Notes under the pieces: generated by a model
Seen by the model: only the letters and a program-made list of their open reading frames with translations
Databases searched by the model: none
Told to the model about the DNA's origin: nothing
Shown here: in pieces, positions 53,687-62,932 of the stretch
Layout: the number at the start of each line of letters is the position of its first letter
Numbering within the stretch: the first letter of the stretch is position 1
Program-made: the position numbers and the translations under genes
Source: Negativicutes bacterium
Lineage (GTDB): Bacteria > Bacillota_C > Negativicutes > Sporomusales_B > JARLHX01
Direction of reading: 5' to 3'
Length of the DNA stretch: 64,000 nt
Assembly (NCBI GenBank): GCA_031292035.1
Contig: JARLHX010000436.1
Location: 1 to 64,000, forward strand

Positions 53687-55069
53687 ATGTTTGATAATCT
53701 TTCGACCCTGATAACCCGCATAAATTTCACATTGATCCCTTTGTTTATACTTTACGTGATTTTGCGGCGACGCCTTGTTTATACAATGCTGACCAATAAA
53801 ATCACATCGATGCAAACGGCTGGGATCATCGGGTTTACGTTGTTGGCGGTGGAAGGAATCCATTGGAGCAATCAGTTCAACGACCTTAACGACGGAATGT
53901 TAATGAGTACGGCTGTTATGCGGCTCAGCATTTTAATAGGGATGCTGTTTGGCCGTTTTACCGGCACGGCGATCGGCTTTCTGAGCGGGGCGCTTGTTTT
54001 GTTGCACGAACAGCACATTCTGGCAGTCAAATTGGCGGTGTTGGCCCTTGCAACCCTGGGCGGTTTTCTGGCTGGGCAATATAAGGACCGCTATGGCGCT
54101 GTCTGGGAAAAAAGCAACATGGCCCTGATGGTTGCGACAATTTTGTTTGCCGGTGCAATACTTGTCGCTGATCTTGTGCTGGTAAACAGTGAACCCGGGG
54201 TCGGCCTAGCGGACCCTGTAGCTATCAGTATTTGGAGGGTAACCGGCTTTTGCCTTTCGTTTTATTTAATCCAGCTTTTAATTGCTGAGCGGCACAATAT
54301 CAACAGCTATGATGTTTTGGCAGGTGAAATGCTGTTTGCCCGCAGGCTGCAAATGGATATTGTTGCTCATAAGGCAGAAGGGTTTATTGACAAAAGAGCG
54401 TGCGTTTTTGGCGCGCTGCATCCCGCAAAGGATGTGGGGGGCGACTGGTATGATTATTTCATGCTGGGCGAGGACAAGCTCTGCCTAGTGATCGGCGATG
54501 TTTCCGGCAAAGGGGTGCCGGCAGCGCTGTTTATGGTTGTCGGCTGCATGTTGTTTCGGGCCTTCAAGGCTGATGCGGGAAAGACCGATCCGGCCGAAAT
54601 ACTGGAATGGGTCAACAACGATCTGTGTGTGGACAATTAATCGAAAATGTTTATTACAGCGGTTTGTGCCATTTTGAATCTGAAGACAGGTGAGCTGGTT
54701 TATAGTAACGTCGGCCACACCAAAGCTTATATAAAAAAAATGGATGGTGCGATCGTTGCGCTGCCTGTTACCAACAAAGGAGCACTAGGCTTCTTTCGCA
54801 ATAAGAGATATACCAATAGCACTGTAAAACTGCAGCCCCATGATGTATTTTTGACCTATACTGATGGGGTGACAGAGGCTCAGAACACCAATACGGCATT
54901 ATTCGGCAGTGAGCGCCTGGAAAAGCTTTTGTCAGGCAGGCGCGGCACGGTAGAAAGCTTATGTGAAACTATTATAATGGCAGTAAATGATTTTTCTGCA
55001 GGAAATGAGCAGAGCGATGACATTACCCTTCTGGCTGTGGAATATGGAAAAATCGGATTGCAGGAGTAA
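53687..55069 (+). pseudogene. membrane SpoIIE/RsbU-type PP2C phosphatase gene interrupted by one in-frame TAA
   Basis: Two halves lie in the same frame. The first (to 54640) has about six transmembrane helices of a LytS-type receptor domain and the start of a SpoIIE phosphatase domain (DVGGDWYDY, VIGDVSGKGVPAALFM). It stops at TAA 54638-54640. The second half continues without frame change from 54641: SKMFITAVCAILN, NVGHTKAY, LTYTDGVTEAQN, SDDITLLAV. Metal-binding aspartates are divided between the halves, so neither is active alone. A single change from GAA or CAA would create this stop. Read-through, strain-specific loss or a sequencing error are all possible. It would dephosphorylate the STAS protein encoded downstream. 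Confidence 0.8.
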
Positions 55070-55072
55070 GCC

Positions 55073-56806
55073 ATGATCAATCCCTTGTTTGCCATCACTA
55101 TTAGCAGTATCACCAGCGCGTTGTTTGCCTATCTGGCCTTCAGACTGTTTTTTAAACAGCAGATCCAAACCAATAATACCGGCGTCATTATTCTTGAAAA
55201 TAAATTGCTGTTTGCCGTTCTTTATGGCTTTTTTACCATTTACGCCGGCTTTATTGTCACGCCAAACGGCGCCACAGTGAGATTGCTCGGTCCCCTGTTT
55301 GTGGGAATGATGGCCGGGTGGCGATATGGCGTATTGACCAGCTTGTTCGGGGTCGCGTTATTGGGGATGAAAGAGTGGCTGAACTATATTCCTGATACCC
55401 AGCTGATCGGCAACACCTTTTATTCTTCGATGCTGGCTACGGTACTGGCCGGTTATCTGCCAGGATTATGGCATTATCGGTTAAAGGGGAAGCTGCCGAA
55501 GATTTGGCAGGCAGTGGCTTTTAGTGTCGCCTTTGAACTGCTGGTACATTTGCCAGTGACCCTTCTTGTGGCGTGGCCCTTTGAAGTGGTCTGGCGGTCG
55601 GTAAAAATAGCCTTCCCGGAATTGATCCTTGCCCATGCGATAGGTATGGGGGTGATGGTCTTTGTTATTGGAAATTTGATCGCTGAGAAGCTGGCCCTGC
55701 TGGAGCGGCAGCGGATTGACGGTGAGCTGGCCTCGGCTCGGGTAATCCAGCAGGGACTCTGCAAAAAGAAAACCCCGGTACCGTTTTCAATACCCGGGAT
55801 CGACCTTTACGCTTGCGTAGTGAACGAAGACCAGGCCAGTAATTCTTTCTTGGATTATTACTACTCGGAAAGCAGACGCAAACTTTATTTTATCATTGTG
55901 GAAATAGCGGAGATTACTACCACAGCAACCTTGACGATGCTAGTTATTAAGACCTTGTTCCGGACCAAGGCCCAAAAGGCGGCGACGCTGCAAAGCATTA
56001 TGAATGACATCGATCATGAACTCGTGGTGGTGTCTGACATCTGGAAGAGTCGCAGTGCGTTCCTGGGCATTATCGATGTGGATACCGGACTCATTAGCGA
56101 TCGAATCGCCGTGAATTACGGTGCGCTGGTGAGAAATAAAGAGGGCGCCTGGCACGATCTGCCTGGGGTTGGCACTGCTGAAAGTGTTTTGCAGGCTGGC
56201 GAGATATTGGTCCTGGCAAATAGCTTTAGCATAAAACCCGGAGCGGGGGAAAATGATAGGGCCTTGTTTTCATTGTTTGATAATACCGCAACAATGCAGC
56301 AAAGCGGGGAGAAGATGGTCGCCTTTTTAAAAAATGATGGAAGAAATGATTGCGATGCCGGCGCCGTATTGATGCTGATGAAATATCAAAAACCGGCGGA
56401 AAAGATGACCCTTGGGATAGACCTAAAGGAAATAGGCCGTTTGCATGATTGGCTGGCGGAATTTGCGCAAAAGCAAGCGCTATCCGACAAGCTGCTCTCA
56501 ACCTTGAAACTGGTTCTGGAAGAGCTTGTGGTCAATAGCATCCAATACGGCTTTGGGCAGGACGCTGGCGAAGACGAACAGATAGAAGTCCAAATACAGC
56601 GTGTTGATGAGCGGATCGTCATAGTAATCAAGGATCGGGGACAGGCGTTTGACCTGTTAAAAGATAATGCCGACAAGCCAAAACAAAAACGGCAAGTCGG
56701 TGGCTGGGGAATCCAATTGGTGCGAAAAAGCGTCGATAAGATGGAATATGAACGCAAGGACGGTTTCAATATTTTGTCCATTGAAATCAATATAAACGGG
56801 AGGTAA
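55073..56806 (+). CDS. membrane protein with degenerate PP2C domain and RsbW-like HATPase kinase domain
   Basis: A 577-residue protein: five or six N-terminal transmembrane helices of LytS-type receptor character (LLGPLFVGMMAGWRYGVLTSLFG), a middle region in the place of a SpoIIE phosphatase (about 235-440), and a C-terminal HATPase_c domain (about 450-577) with LVLEELVVNSIQYGFG (N box), IKDRGQAFD and GGWGIQLVRKSVDKMEY. In the middle region the phosphatase metal motifs are lost (NEDQASNSFLDYYY and VEIAEITTTATLTM in place of the Asp-Gly motifs), so it is probably a ligand-sensing pseudophosphatase. The kinase domain should phosphorylate the STAS partner encoded next, as RsbW and SpoIIAB do. 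Confidence 0.82.
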   Translation: MINPLFAITISSITSALFAYLAFRLFFKQQIQTNNTGVIILENKLLFAVLYGFFTIYAGFIVTPNGATVRLLGPLFVGMMAGWRYGVLTSLFGVALLGMKEWLNYIPDTQLIGNTFYSSMLATVLAGYLPGLWHYRLKGKLPKIWQAVAFSVAFELLVHLPVTLLVAWPFEVVWRSVKIAFPELILAHAIGMGVMVFVIGNLIAEKLALLERQRIDGELASARVIQQGLCKKKTPVPFSIPGIDLYACVVNEDQASNSFLDYYYSESRRKLYFIIVEIAEITTTATLTMLVIKTLFRTKAQKAATLQSIMNDIDHELVVVSDIWKSRSAFLGIIDVDTGLISDRIAVNYGALVRNKEGAWHDLPGVGTAESVLQAGEILVLANSFSIKPGAGENDRALFSLFDNTATMQQSGEKMVAFLKNDGRNDCDAGAVLMLMKYQKPAEKMTLGIDLKEIGRLHDWLAEFAQKQALSDKLLSTLKLVLEELVVNSIQYGFGQDAGEDEQIEVQIQRVDERIVIVIKDRGQAFDLLKDNADKPKQKRQVGGWGIQLVRKSVDKMEYERKDGFNILSIEININGR

Positions 56807-56811
56807 TCATT

Positions 56812-57150
56812 GTGGAAATCATGGAAGTGAAAACAGCGGGCGATGTAACTATCGTGAAAATGCCGAAATCGGTGGACAGTACTACTGCCGGGGATGTAGA
56901 AACTCAATTGTTAACAGCCATAAAGGGTGGTGTGAATAAACTGGTCTGCGATTTCACGGCAAACAATTATGTTTCGAGCGCGGGATTGCGCGTGTTTATG
57001 GAAGCCTTCAACGAGATCGAGGAAAAGAACGGGAAGATGGCTATCTTCGGATTGCATGAGGTAGTATTCGAAGTCTTTGACATTACCGGCTTTACCGATG
57101 TGTTTCCCATTGTTGGCAGTGAGCAGGAAGCCATCGACAGCGTGAAATAA
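56812..57150 (+). CDS. STAS-domain anti-sigma factor antagonist
   Basis: A 112-residue RsbV/SpoIIAA-type protein. The phosphorylation site is in YVSSAGLRVF (second Ser), in a standard STAS fold beginning with an EVKTAGDVTIVKMP strand. It starts with GTG after GGGAGG, 5 bp after the kinase gene. Phosphorylation by the preceding kinase-domain protein and dephosphorylation by the SpoIIE-like phosphatase would form a partner switch. No sigma factor gene lies in this window, so the final target is unknown. Confidence 0.92.
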   Translation: MEIMEVKTAGDVTIVKMPKSVDSTTAGDVETQLLTAIKGGVNKLVCDFTANNYVSSAGLRVFMEAFNEIEEKNGKMAIFGLHEVVFEVFDITGFTDVFPIVGSEQEAIDSVK

Positions 57151-57158
57151 ATAGTTGC

Positions 57159-57851
57159 TTAGCTTGGGTCAGAATCCTGATCGCCGGTCAGCTGGCGCCA
57201 ATCGATCAGGGTGACGTCTTCCGGAAACGCCTCGTGACTGGCGCATACCGCCAGTTTATAGCCGGGCTCCACTGGATATTGGCGTAACCGCCACCTCGTT
57301 TTTTCCGGAGGCGCAATCGAGCCCCATCCCTGGTCGTCGATTCGGATGGTCACTTTTTCCGGCGACATGGATAAACCTTGGCCCACTGCTTTGCAATAGC
57401 TTTCCTTCATGGTCCATACAGCATAGAAATAATCCAGTTGCACGGCGCCGGATTTGCCTTGCAACAGCTGTTGCTCTTCCAGCGAAAAAGCGACCCGAGC
57501 CAAACTGGCACAAGCCACCACTTCCATCTTTTCCACGTCAACGCCGATTGGCTGATGATCGATGGCGCAGACAATCCAGTTCCCGGCATGAGACAGGTTA
57601 AAGTGGAAACTGCTGCAGCCCACCAGGGAAGGTTTTCCGAAGGGATTGAACTCGAAATGCACCGGTTCTGTCCCAACGTTATCGATGATGATCTGACGCA
57701 ATAGCAGTCCAGCCAGTAATGATCTTTCCTGATCCTGGCGAAAGCGCAGCGCGCGGATATTTTCATAGCGATATGCCGGTATCAGGTTGCATAGGTCCTG
57801 CCAAGACAGGGCCGGAATTGCACCTTCCAGCCGGGTACCATAGATTTGCAT
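57159..57851 (-). CDS. sfp: 4'-phosphopantetheinyl transferase, Sfp type
   Basis: A 230-residue PPTase that converts apo-PCP domains to the holo form using CoA. Motifs: FNPFGKPSL, FNLSHAGNWIVCA, IGVDVEKM (metal-binding Asp and Glu) and FYAVWTMKESYCKAVGQGL. It is convergent with the STAS gene (8 bp between stop codons) and most likely serves the NRPS upstream; ACP activation is normally done by a separate AcpS. Confidence 0.95.
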   Translation of the reverse strand: MQIYGTRLEGAIPALSWQDLCNLIPAYRYENIRALRFRQDQERSLLAGLLLRQIIIDNVGTEPVHFEFNPFGKPSLVGCSSFHFNLSHAGNWIVCAIDHQPIGVDVEKMEVVACASLARVAFSLEEQQLLQGKSGAVQLDYFYAVWTMKESYCKAVGQGLSMSPEKVTIRIDDQGWGSIAPPEKTRWRLRQYPVEPGYKLAVCASHEAFPEDVTLIDWRQLTGDQDSDPS

Positions 57852-58028
57852 CTTGATCCCTACTTTTTATTCCGAATTGTCAATTGTATTCCCTTGCTAA
57901 CCCAATAATCCTGCCAGGGTGGCTCAAAAAACAAATAGACCGAATACCCCGAAGCAACTGAACAACTAACTTTGCAGGGCTTAAGCTTGCGAAGCGACAG
58001 ATAGCTGCGATAAGAAAGGGGCTTGACT

Positions 58029-60125
58029 ATGAATCCTGGTAAAGATCCTTCCCAGGCGAAGGAAGTGAGCAAAGACCTTGGTCTGGTGGCGGCGCTGTCG
58101 CTTGTCGTTGGAATGGTTCTCGGTGCCGGCGCGTTTATGAAACCACCAGCGGTACTGGCAATGGCCGGCGATTCAACCGGGGCAGCGGCGGCCTGGGTGA
58201 TCGGCGGTTTGCTGTCCATGGCCGGAGGGCTGACGCTGTGTGAGTTGGGGGTGCTATTTCCCCGCACCGGCGGCGTTTATATCTATCTGGAGGAATTGTT
58301 TGGACCCAAGACGGCTTTTTTGTATGGCTGGATGATCATGATGCTTTACGGTCCGGCGGCGATTGGCGCGTTGACCGGTTATTTCAGTGCGGTGTTCTGT
58401 ACGTTGTTTGATATCGGGTCGCAATATGCCGTAGTGGTTGGCGCCGGGGTTATGACATTTGTGATTTTTGTCAACAGTATCGGCGTCCGTCAGGCCGGTT
58501 GGCTACAGACCGGTGCTACCTTCTGCAAGCTCATTCCGGTCTTTATGCTGGTGGTGTTCGGACTTTGGAAGGGTAACGGACAGGTGCTGGGGATGAGCAG
58601 CGGCGTACCGGTGGCGGCGCCGTTTTCCGCGGCAGTGCTGGCGACGCTTTTTGCCTATGACGGCTGGGCCCAGGTAGCCTCTGTGGCCGGTGAAATGAAA
58701 AACCCCGGCGAGATTCTTCCTCAGGCCATCATCGGCGGCGTGTCCTTTTTGTCGGTTGTCTATATCGTCATCAATATCGCCTTGCTCAAGGTGCTGCCAG
58801 CCGACCAGATCGTCTCGCTCGGCCACGACGCCTCGGCGATCGCCGCTCAGACCCTGTTTGGGCTGGTCGGCGGGAATCTTGTTTCAGTCGGAATTATGGT
58901 TGCTATTCTCGGCGGTCTGAACGGATACGCAATGACGCTTTCCCGCACCATTTTCGTGATGGGGGAACGCGGCTATATTCCCGGAGCGCAGTTATGGAAG
59001 AAAATTGACCCGGACAGTAAGTCGCCGCTCAACGCGCTGCTACTCTTAATAGGCTTTTCTTATCTGTACTATAGGCTGCTTGACGCCGACCGCTTGTCCG
59101 ATGTCGCGATGTTTTCCATCTGGATGTTCTATCTGCTGACCTTCATCGGGGTGTTCATTGCCCGGCGGACGCATGCCGACATGCCCCGCAGCTACAAGGT
59201 GCCCCTGTACCCGGTCATTCCGCTGATCGCCATCGGCGGCGCCGTCTATGTACTCTACGGAATGATAACCGCCCAGTTTGCCAACGGGATCGCGGCCATC
59301 GGTCTGATTCTGGTCGGTGTGCCGGTGTATTATTATATGGGTCGACAAGGATTGCCAGGCTTCACGATACCGCTGCTACGGAAAAAATATGTCATCGCCC
59401 TGTGTTGCCTGTTGTTGATGGGGATGATTGGAATGTCGGTGCAAATGTTTGATACTCGGCCGCAAATTAATGTGGCGATCGAACCCAGCAGCCAGCCGTT
59501 CTCTTTTGAACAAAACGGAAAACTGGTGGGCTTTGATGTCGAACTCATGGACACTATTGCCGACAGAATTGGCGTCAAGGTGGTCTATCGACCGATTCCG
59601 TTGGAAAATATGTTTGAAGCGGTTACAAAGAATTACGCGGAGGTTGCGATTGGATCGCTGTCGGTGACAGAGGAACGGAAGAAGGTTGTCGGCTTTACTG
59701 TGCCTTATATTGAGGATGGTGGATTGTCCGTCCTGGTGGGTAAAGGACGAACGGTAACTGCTGCCGGTGAGCTGACCGGACTCACAGTCGGGGTGGCCAG
59801 TGGATCGACCGGGGAATTGCTGGCAACAGGGAGCAACGGAACGAAAGTCAGGTCCTTTGCGTCCAATGTTGACATGTCCAGGGATTTTTCATTGGGAATA
59901 CTGGACGGCCTCGTGCATGACCGGCTGATTCTGGAAAATCTTATTGCCAGGGGCCTGTTGCCGTCCGATGGGGTAATGAGTTCTCTGAAAAAAGAAGAAT
60001 ACGCCATAGCGTATAATAAAAACAATAAGGCTCTAGGCGACAAAATGAACAAGGCATTAGAAGAAATGAAAAAGAACGGAGAACTCAGGGCTCTCCGCGA
60101 CAAGTGGTTTGGTCAGGGCAAATAG
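58029..60125 (+). CDS. APC-family amino acid permease fused to a periplasmic amino-acid-binding domain
   Basis: A 698-residue fusion. Residues about 15-450 form an APC superfamily permease with 12 transmembrane helices (VVGMVLGAGAFMKPPA near the start, FAYDGWAQVASVAGEMKNP in the centre). A further helix (about 455-472) leads to an SBP_bac_3 solute-binding domain (about 478-698: QPFSFEQNGKLVGFDVELMDTIA, GSLSVTEERKKVVGFTVPY, final LRALRDKWFG) that should face the periplasm. SBP domains usually serve ABC transporters or sensors, so fusion to a secondary carrier is unusual. ATG 58029 follows AAAGGGG. It may import an amino acid precursor for the NRPS (inference). Confidence 0.88.
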   Translation: MNPGKDPSQAKEVSKDLGLVAALSLVVGMVLGAGAFMKPPAVLAMAGDSTGAAAAWVIGGLLSMAGGLTLCELGVLFPRTGGVYIYLEELFGPKTAFLYGWMIMMLYGPAAIGALTGYFSAVFCTLFDIGSQYAVVVGAGVMTFVIFVNSIGVRQAGWLQTGATFCKLIPVFMLVVFGLWKGNGQVLGMSSGVPVAAPFSAAVLATLFAYDGWAQVASVAGEMKNPGEILPQAIIGGVSFLSVVYIVINIALLKVLPADQIVSLGHDASAIAAQTLFGLVGGNLVSVGIMVAILGGLNGYAMTLSRTIFVMGERGYIPGAQLWKKIDPDSKSPLNALLLLIGFSYLYYRLLDADRLSDVAMFSIWMFYLLTFIGVFIARRTHADMPRSYKVPLYPVIPLIAIGGAVYVLYGMITAQFANGIAAIGLILVGVPVYYYMGRQGLPGFTIPLLRKKYVIALCCLLLMGMIGMSVQMFDTRPQINVAIEPSSQPFSFEQNGKLVGFDVELMDTIADRIGVKVVYRPIPLENMFEAVTKNYAEVAIGSLSVTEERKKVVGFTVPYIEDGGLSVLVGKGRTVTAAGELTGLTVGVASGSTGELLATGSNGTKVRSFASNVDMSRDFSLGILDGLVHDRLILENLIARGLLPSDGVMSSLKKEEYAIAYNKNNKALGDKMNKALEEMKKNGELRALRDKWFGQGK

Positions 60126-60577
60126 GACGATGGTTAACCAGAGCAACCCTTTCTTGGGAGGACTTGCTCCCAGTACACTGCTTTCGCGTTGATACATTCA
60201 AGATGGACATTCTAATCATTGACCACCTTGGAAATGATCTGAGCTTGTCCTTTCAAGCAGCGTGGCGGCCTTCTTCCGGATGCCGGGATTCGTATGTACA
60301 CGTAGAATAATGTGAGAAAGTTTGGTCTTGCCGGTGTTTCCCTTACCTCCACCATGTGAATCCTTATTTTTTACCTGTGAAATAGGGGATCCCTCTTTGT
60401 CTGGAATGACAAGAGGGATATTTGTTTAGGATTCTTAAATGGCAGCTTATTGTAAGTAGTCAGTCTAACTTAAAATCAGGCTTCTGGTTTCGGGGCAGGT
60501 CATCTTTGACATTGCCCTACAAAACAATGCCAGTTCTCCCTTGTTTCACTGGATGAATTCACGCCGAGGGGATTCTG
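60126..60577. other. intergenic region with terminator and possible gene remnant
   Basis: About 450 bp. A minus-strand frame of about 70 codons (roughly 60220-60430) includes LSHIILRVHTNPGIRKKAATLL and looks protein-like, but it has no start codon or ribosome site and overlaps the terminator at 60388. I treat it as a possible relic. Nothing else is recognised. Confidence 0.4.
60388..60427 (+). terminator. terminator downstream of the permease fusion gene
   Basis: ATCCCTCT and AGAGGGAT with extended TTGTC/GACAA pairing (one bulge) and a 6-nt loop, followed by ATTTGTTT. It is 260 nt after the stop codon. Confidence 0.6.
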
Positions 60578-62803
60578 CTAAGGCGCTTTTTTCCTTCTTT
60601 TCAACAGCGGTGTCAATTCCCCTTGATACATGATATGCAGACTGTGCATTGCACGGGACAAGGCTACATATAAAAGCTGAGCATCCAGAGGATCGGTCGT
60701 AAATTCTGCATCTGAAGCATTCCAGATGATAACTCCATCAAACTCCAGCCCTTTTGCTGACGAAACGGGTAAAATAGAGATGCCGCCGTGATAACTGGTC
60801 GATTTGCCGGTTATGAGATGGATGGAACAATCTACTCCTGCCGCCATTGCTGCCAAAAGCAACTGCCCATGCAGTGTAACAGCTTCTTTTTCTAGCTTGG
60901 TGATGATGCCTACTGACTTTGCACCGCGGTCCTTAAAAATATTCAGCATTTTGACGGTACTAGCCACACCTTGGTCGGCGGAATGGATCTTTTCGATGGT
61001 TGGTTTTCGTCCGATCTCATACACCGGGATTGCCTTTGTATTACCTTGGGGCATAACGCGGTTGAAAACGTCAATAATTTCTTTGGCGGAACGGTAGCTA
61101 TAAAGGATTTCCCGATAGATTACCCGGGCGTCGCCGAAAACTTCCTTAAAAAGCACATTCCAACTGCTGATGCTTCGATAGGAATGGATTCCCTGAGAAA
61201 GATCTCCCATAATGGTGAACGAGCCGTTGCCTGATAGCTTTTTTAATATGGCAAACTCGAGAGCGCTAAGATCCTGAGCCTCATCGATCATGATGTGAGT
61301 AAACTTAGGAATGTGCGCCCAGCCATCAAGCAGGTATTTCAGGTAGGCCAAGGGGGCCAAATCTTCGCGGTCGGCTTGGCCGGTATTCAGGATGCTGATA
61401 GAATGGCTTCGGATGGCATCCAAGTCATACTTTAGATCCTTGGCGGGCTTAAACGCAGGCTTGTCAGAAAATAGTTGTCGATAGGAGTCCATCAAGGGCA
61501 AGGGAGTCCATTGTTTAAAGTGGTTGCTGATAAAAGCATCAGCTTCTTTACGGAACTGGTTTAGCTGCTCCTCTGTCTTGCTGCTGTTAGTTTTTTTAGC
61601 TTCCATAACTTCCAGATAATTATTTACCCGGAAGGTGAGATAGCGGATTAAGTGGCGTAGACGCTGGTTATAGGGGACCGTGACATCTTCGACAAATTTG
61701 TCGATTTGTTCTTTTGTACTAATACGCAACTGTCCGGCAAACAATTCGATGTCATTCAATTTTTGGCAAAACTTTTGAATTCTTCGCTGGATATAGGTGT
61801 CAAGGATTTGGAGAAAGGCCAATGATCCCTTTAGCCTTGCCGTGTCTTTTAATAAGCTGATATAATCTTTGTCGTTGCCTGACAAGATAAGATCAAGGCG
61901 AGATTCTTCGGTAATCTTGTGTTCTGCGCCGGTAATCATCATAATCAAGCCATCCCAGACCATCTGTTGTACATCGGCAGCATCGATTTCAGGGAGAAGT
62001 TCTGATATATAGTTAAGAAAGATGGGGTTGGGCGCGATGATGATCAGCTTCTTCGGATCGAGCTTATCATTGTACAACAGATAGGAGAGGCGGTGGAGGC
62101 CGACGGTAGTCTTGCCGGAACCGGCCACCCCTTGAATAATAGTGACTTGGTTTAGCGGTTCGCGGATAATTTTGTTTTGTTCGGATTGAATGGAGGTTAT
62201 GATATCCTTCAATTTATCGGTTGCGCCTTGCTGCAGCCGGTCTAAGAGCAGAGGGTCAGCCAGTAGACCGGATTGCTGGTTCTCCAGAATTTTGTTCAGA
62301 ATGAAATTATCGACAATCGCTTTCAAAGCACAATCTTCAATCTTGAACTGGCGTTTCAGTGATACATCACCACTATACCGGTAGCGGTTCATGACTTCGT
62401 ATTCTGCTCTTCCGTTATGACATTCGTAGAAAATGATCGAAACCGGATCGCGCCAGTCAAAAACCAGAAAATCTTTGAGACTTTCAGTCTTTAGTTTGGC
62501 AACTTTGCACCGGCCGATATAGAACCTGTTAAATTCTTCGGCTCCATCCTCGCGAAAATCGACCCGTCCGAAATACGGATTTGGAATAGCTGCTTCGATG
62601 TTTTGGATTTTTACAGCATTATCGCTGCTCAAGATCGTATGGACATAGACGCTGATTTGGTCTTTTATTGACGCAGAGTTGCGGATACGCAGGGAGCGAT
62701 CGGCAATATCGGAGTTAAGGTCATCGACAAGGTGGTGCATTTGACTGATGGTAGTTTCTAAATGCTCTTTTTCAAATTCAAAATCAGGATGTTGTTCAAC
62801 CAT
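60578..62803 (-). CDS. helD: HelD-like UvrD/Rep superfamily 1 ATPase
   Basis: A 741-residue protein similar in length and layout to HelD, the RNA-polymerase recycling ATPase: N-terminal coiled-coil arm (about 1-60), Walker A GVAGSGKTT (about 225-233), Walker B IMIDEAQDLSALE, SYRSAKEIIDVF, the SSAKGLEFDGVIIWNA motif and YVALSRAMHSLHI near the end. HelD dissociates stalled RNA polymerase from DNA. RecB-like or UvrD-like repair helicases are alternatives, but the N-terminal arm and length favour HelD. A promoter lies about 100 nt upstream. Confidence 0.85.
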   Translation of the reverse strand: MVEQHPDFEFEKEHLETTISQMHHLVDDLNSDIADRSLRIRNSASIKDQISVYVHTILSSDNAVKIQNIEAAIPNPYFGRVDFREDGAEEFNRFYIGRCKVAKLKTESLKDFLVFDWRDPVSIIFYECHNGRAEYEVMNRYRYSGDVSLKRQFKIEDCALKAIVDNFILNKILENQQSGLLADPLLLDRLQQGATDKLKDIITSIQSEQNKIIREPLNQVTIIQGVAGSGKTTVGLHRLSYLLYNDKLDPKKLIIIAPNPIFLNYISELLPEIDAADVQQMVWDGLIMMITGAEHKITEESRLDLILSGNDKDYISLLKDTARLKGSLAFLQILDTYIQRRIQKFCQKLNDIELFAGQLRISTKEQIDKFVEDVTVPYNQRLRHLIRYLTFRVNNYLEVMEAKKTNSSKTEEQLNQFRKEADAFISNHFKQWTPLPLMDSYRQLFSDKPAFKPAKDLKYDLDAIRSHSISILNTGQADREDLAPLAYLKYLLDGWAHIPKFTHIMIDEAQDLSALEFAILKKLSGNGSFTIMGDLSQGIHSYRSISSWNVLFKEVFGDARVIYREILYSYRSAKEIIDVFNRVMPQGNTKAIPVYEIGRKPTIEKIHSADQGVASTVKMLNIFKDRGAKSVGIITKLEKEAVTLHGQLLLAAMAAGVDCSIHLITGKSTSYHGGISILPVSSAKGLEFDGVIIWNASDAEFTTDPLDAQLLYVALSRAMHSLHIMYQGELTPLLKRRKKAP

Positions 62804-62903
62804 AGTACCTCCTCAAGATGATAGGGCAAGACAGTGAAAAGAGACTGACAGGGATGGGTTTCGGCCGGCTGGGACCGGTTCGGAATTAAAAACTTTATTC
62901 TTT

Positions 62904-62932
62904 ATAGTATCTGCTATCTGCAAAATTATCAA
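62904..62932 (-). promoter_or_regulatory. sigma-A promoter of the helD-like gene
   Basis: On the minus strand TTGATA (62932-62927) and TACTAT (62909-62904) are separated by 17 nt; transcription would start near 62897, about 95 nt before the ATG. Confidence 0.6.

Noticed and set aside
60220..60430. Minus-strand frame with LRVHTNPGIRKKAATLL
   Set aside because: No start codon or ribosome site, and it overlaps a terminator hairpin; kept only as a possible relic in the intergenic note.
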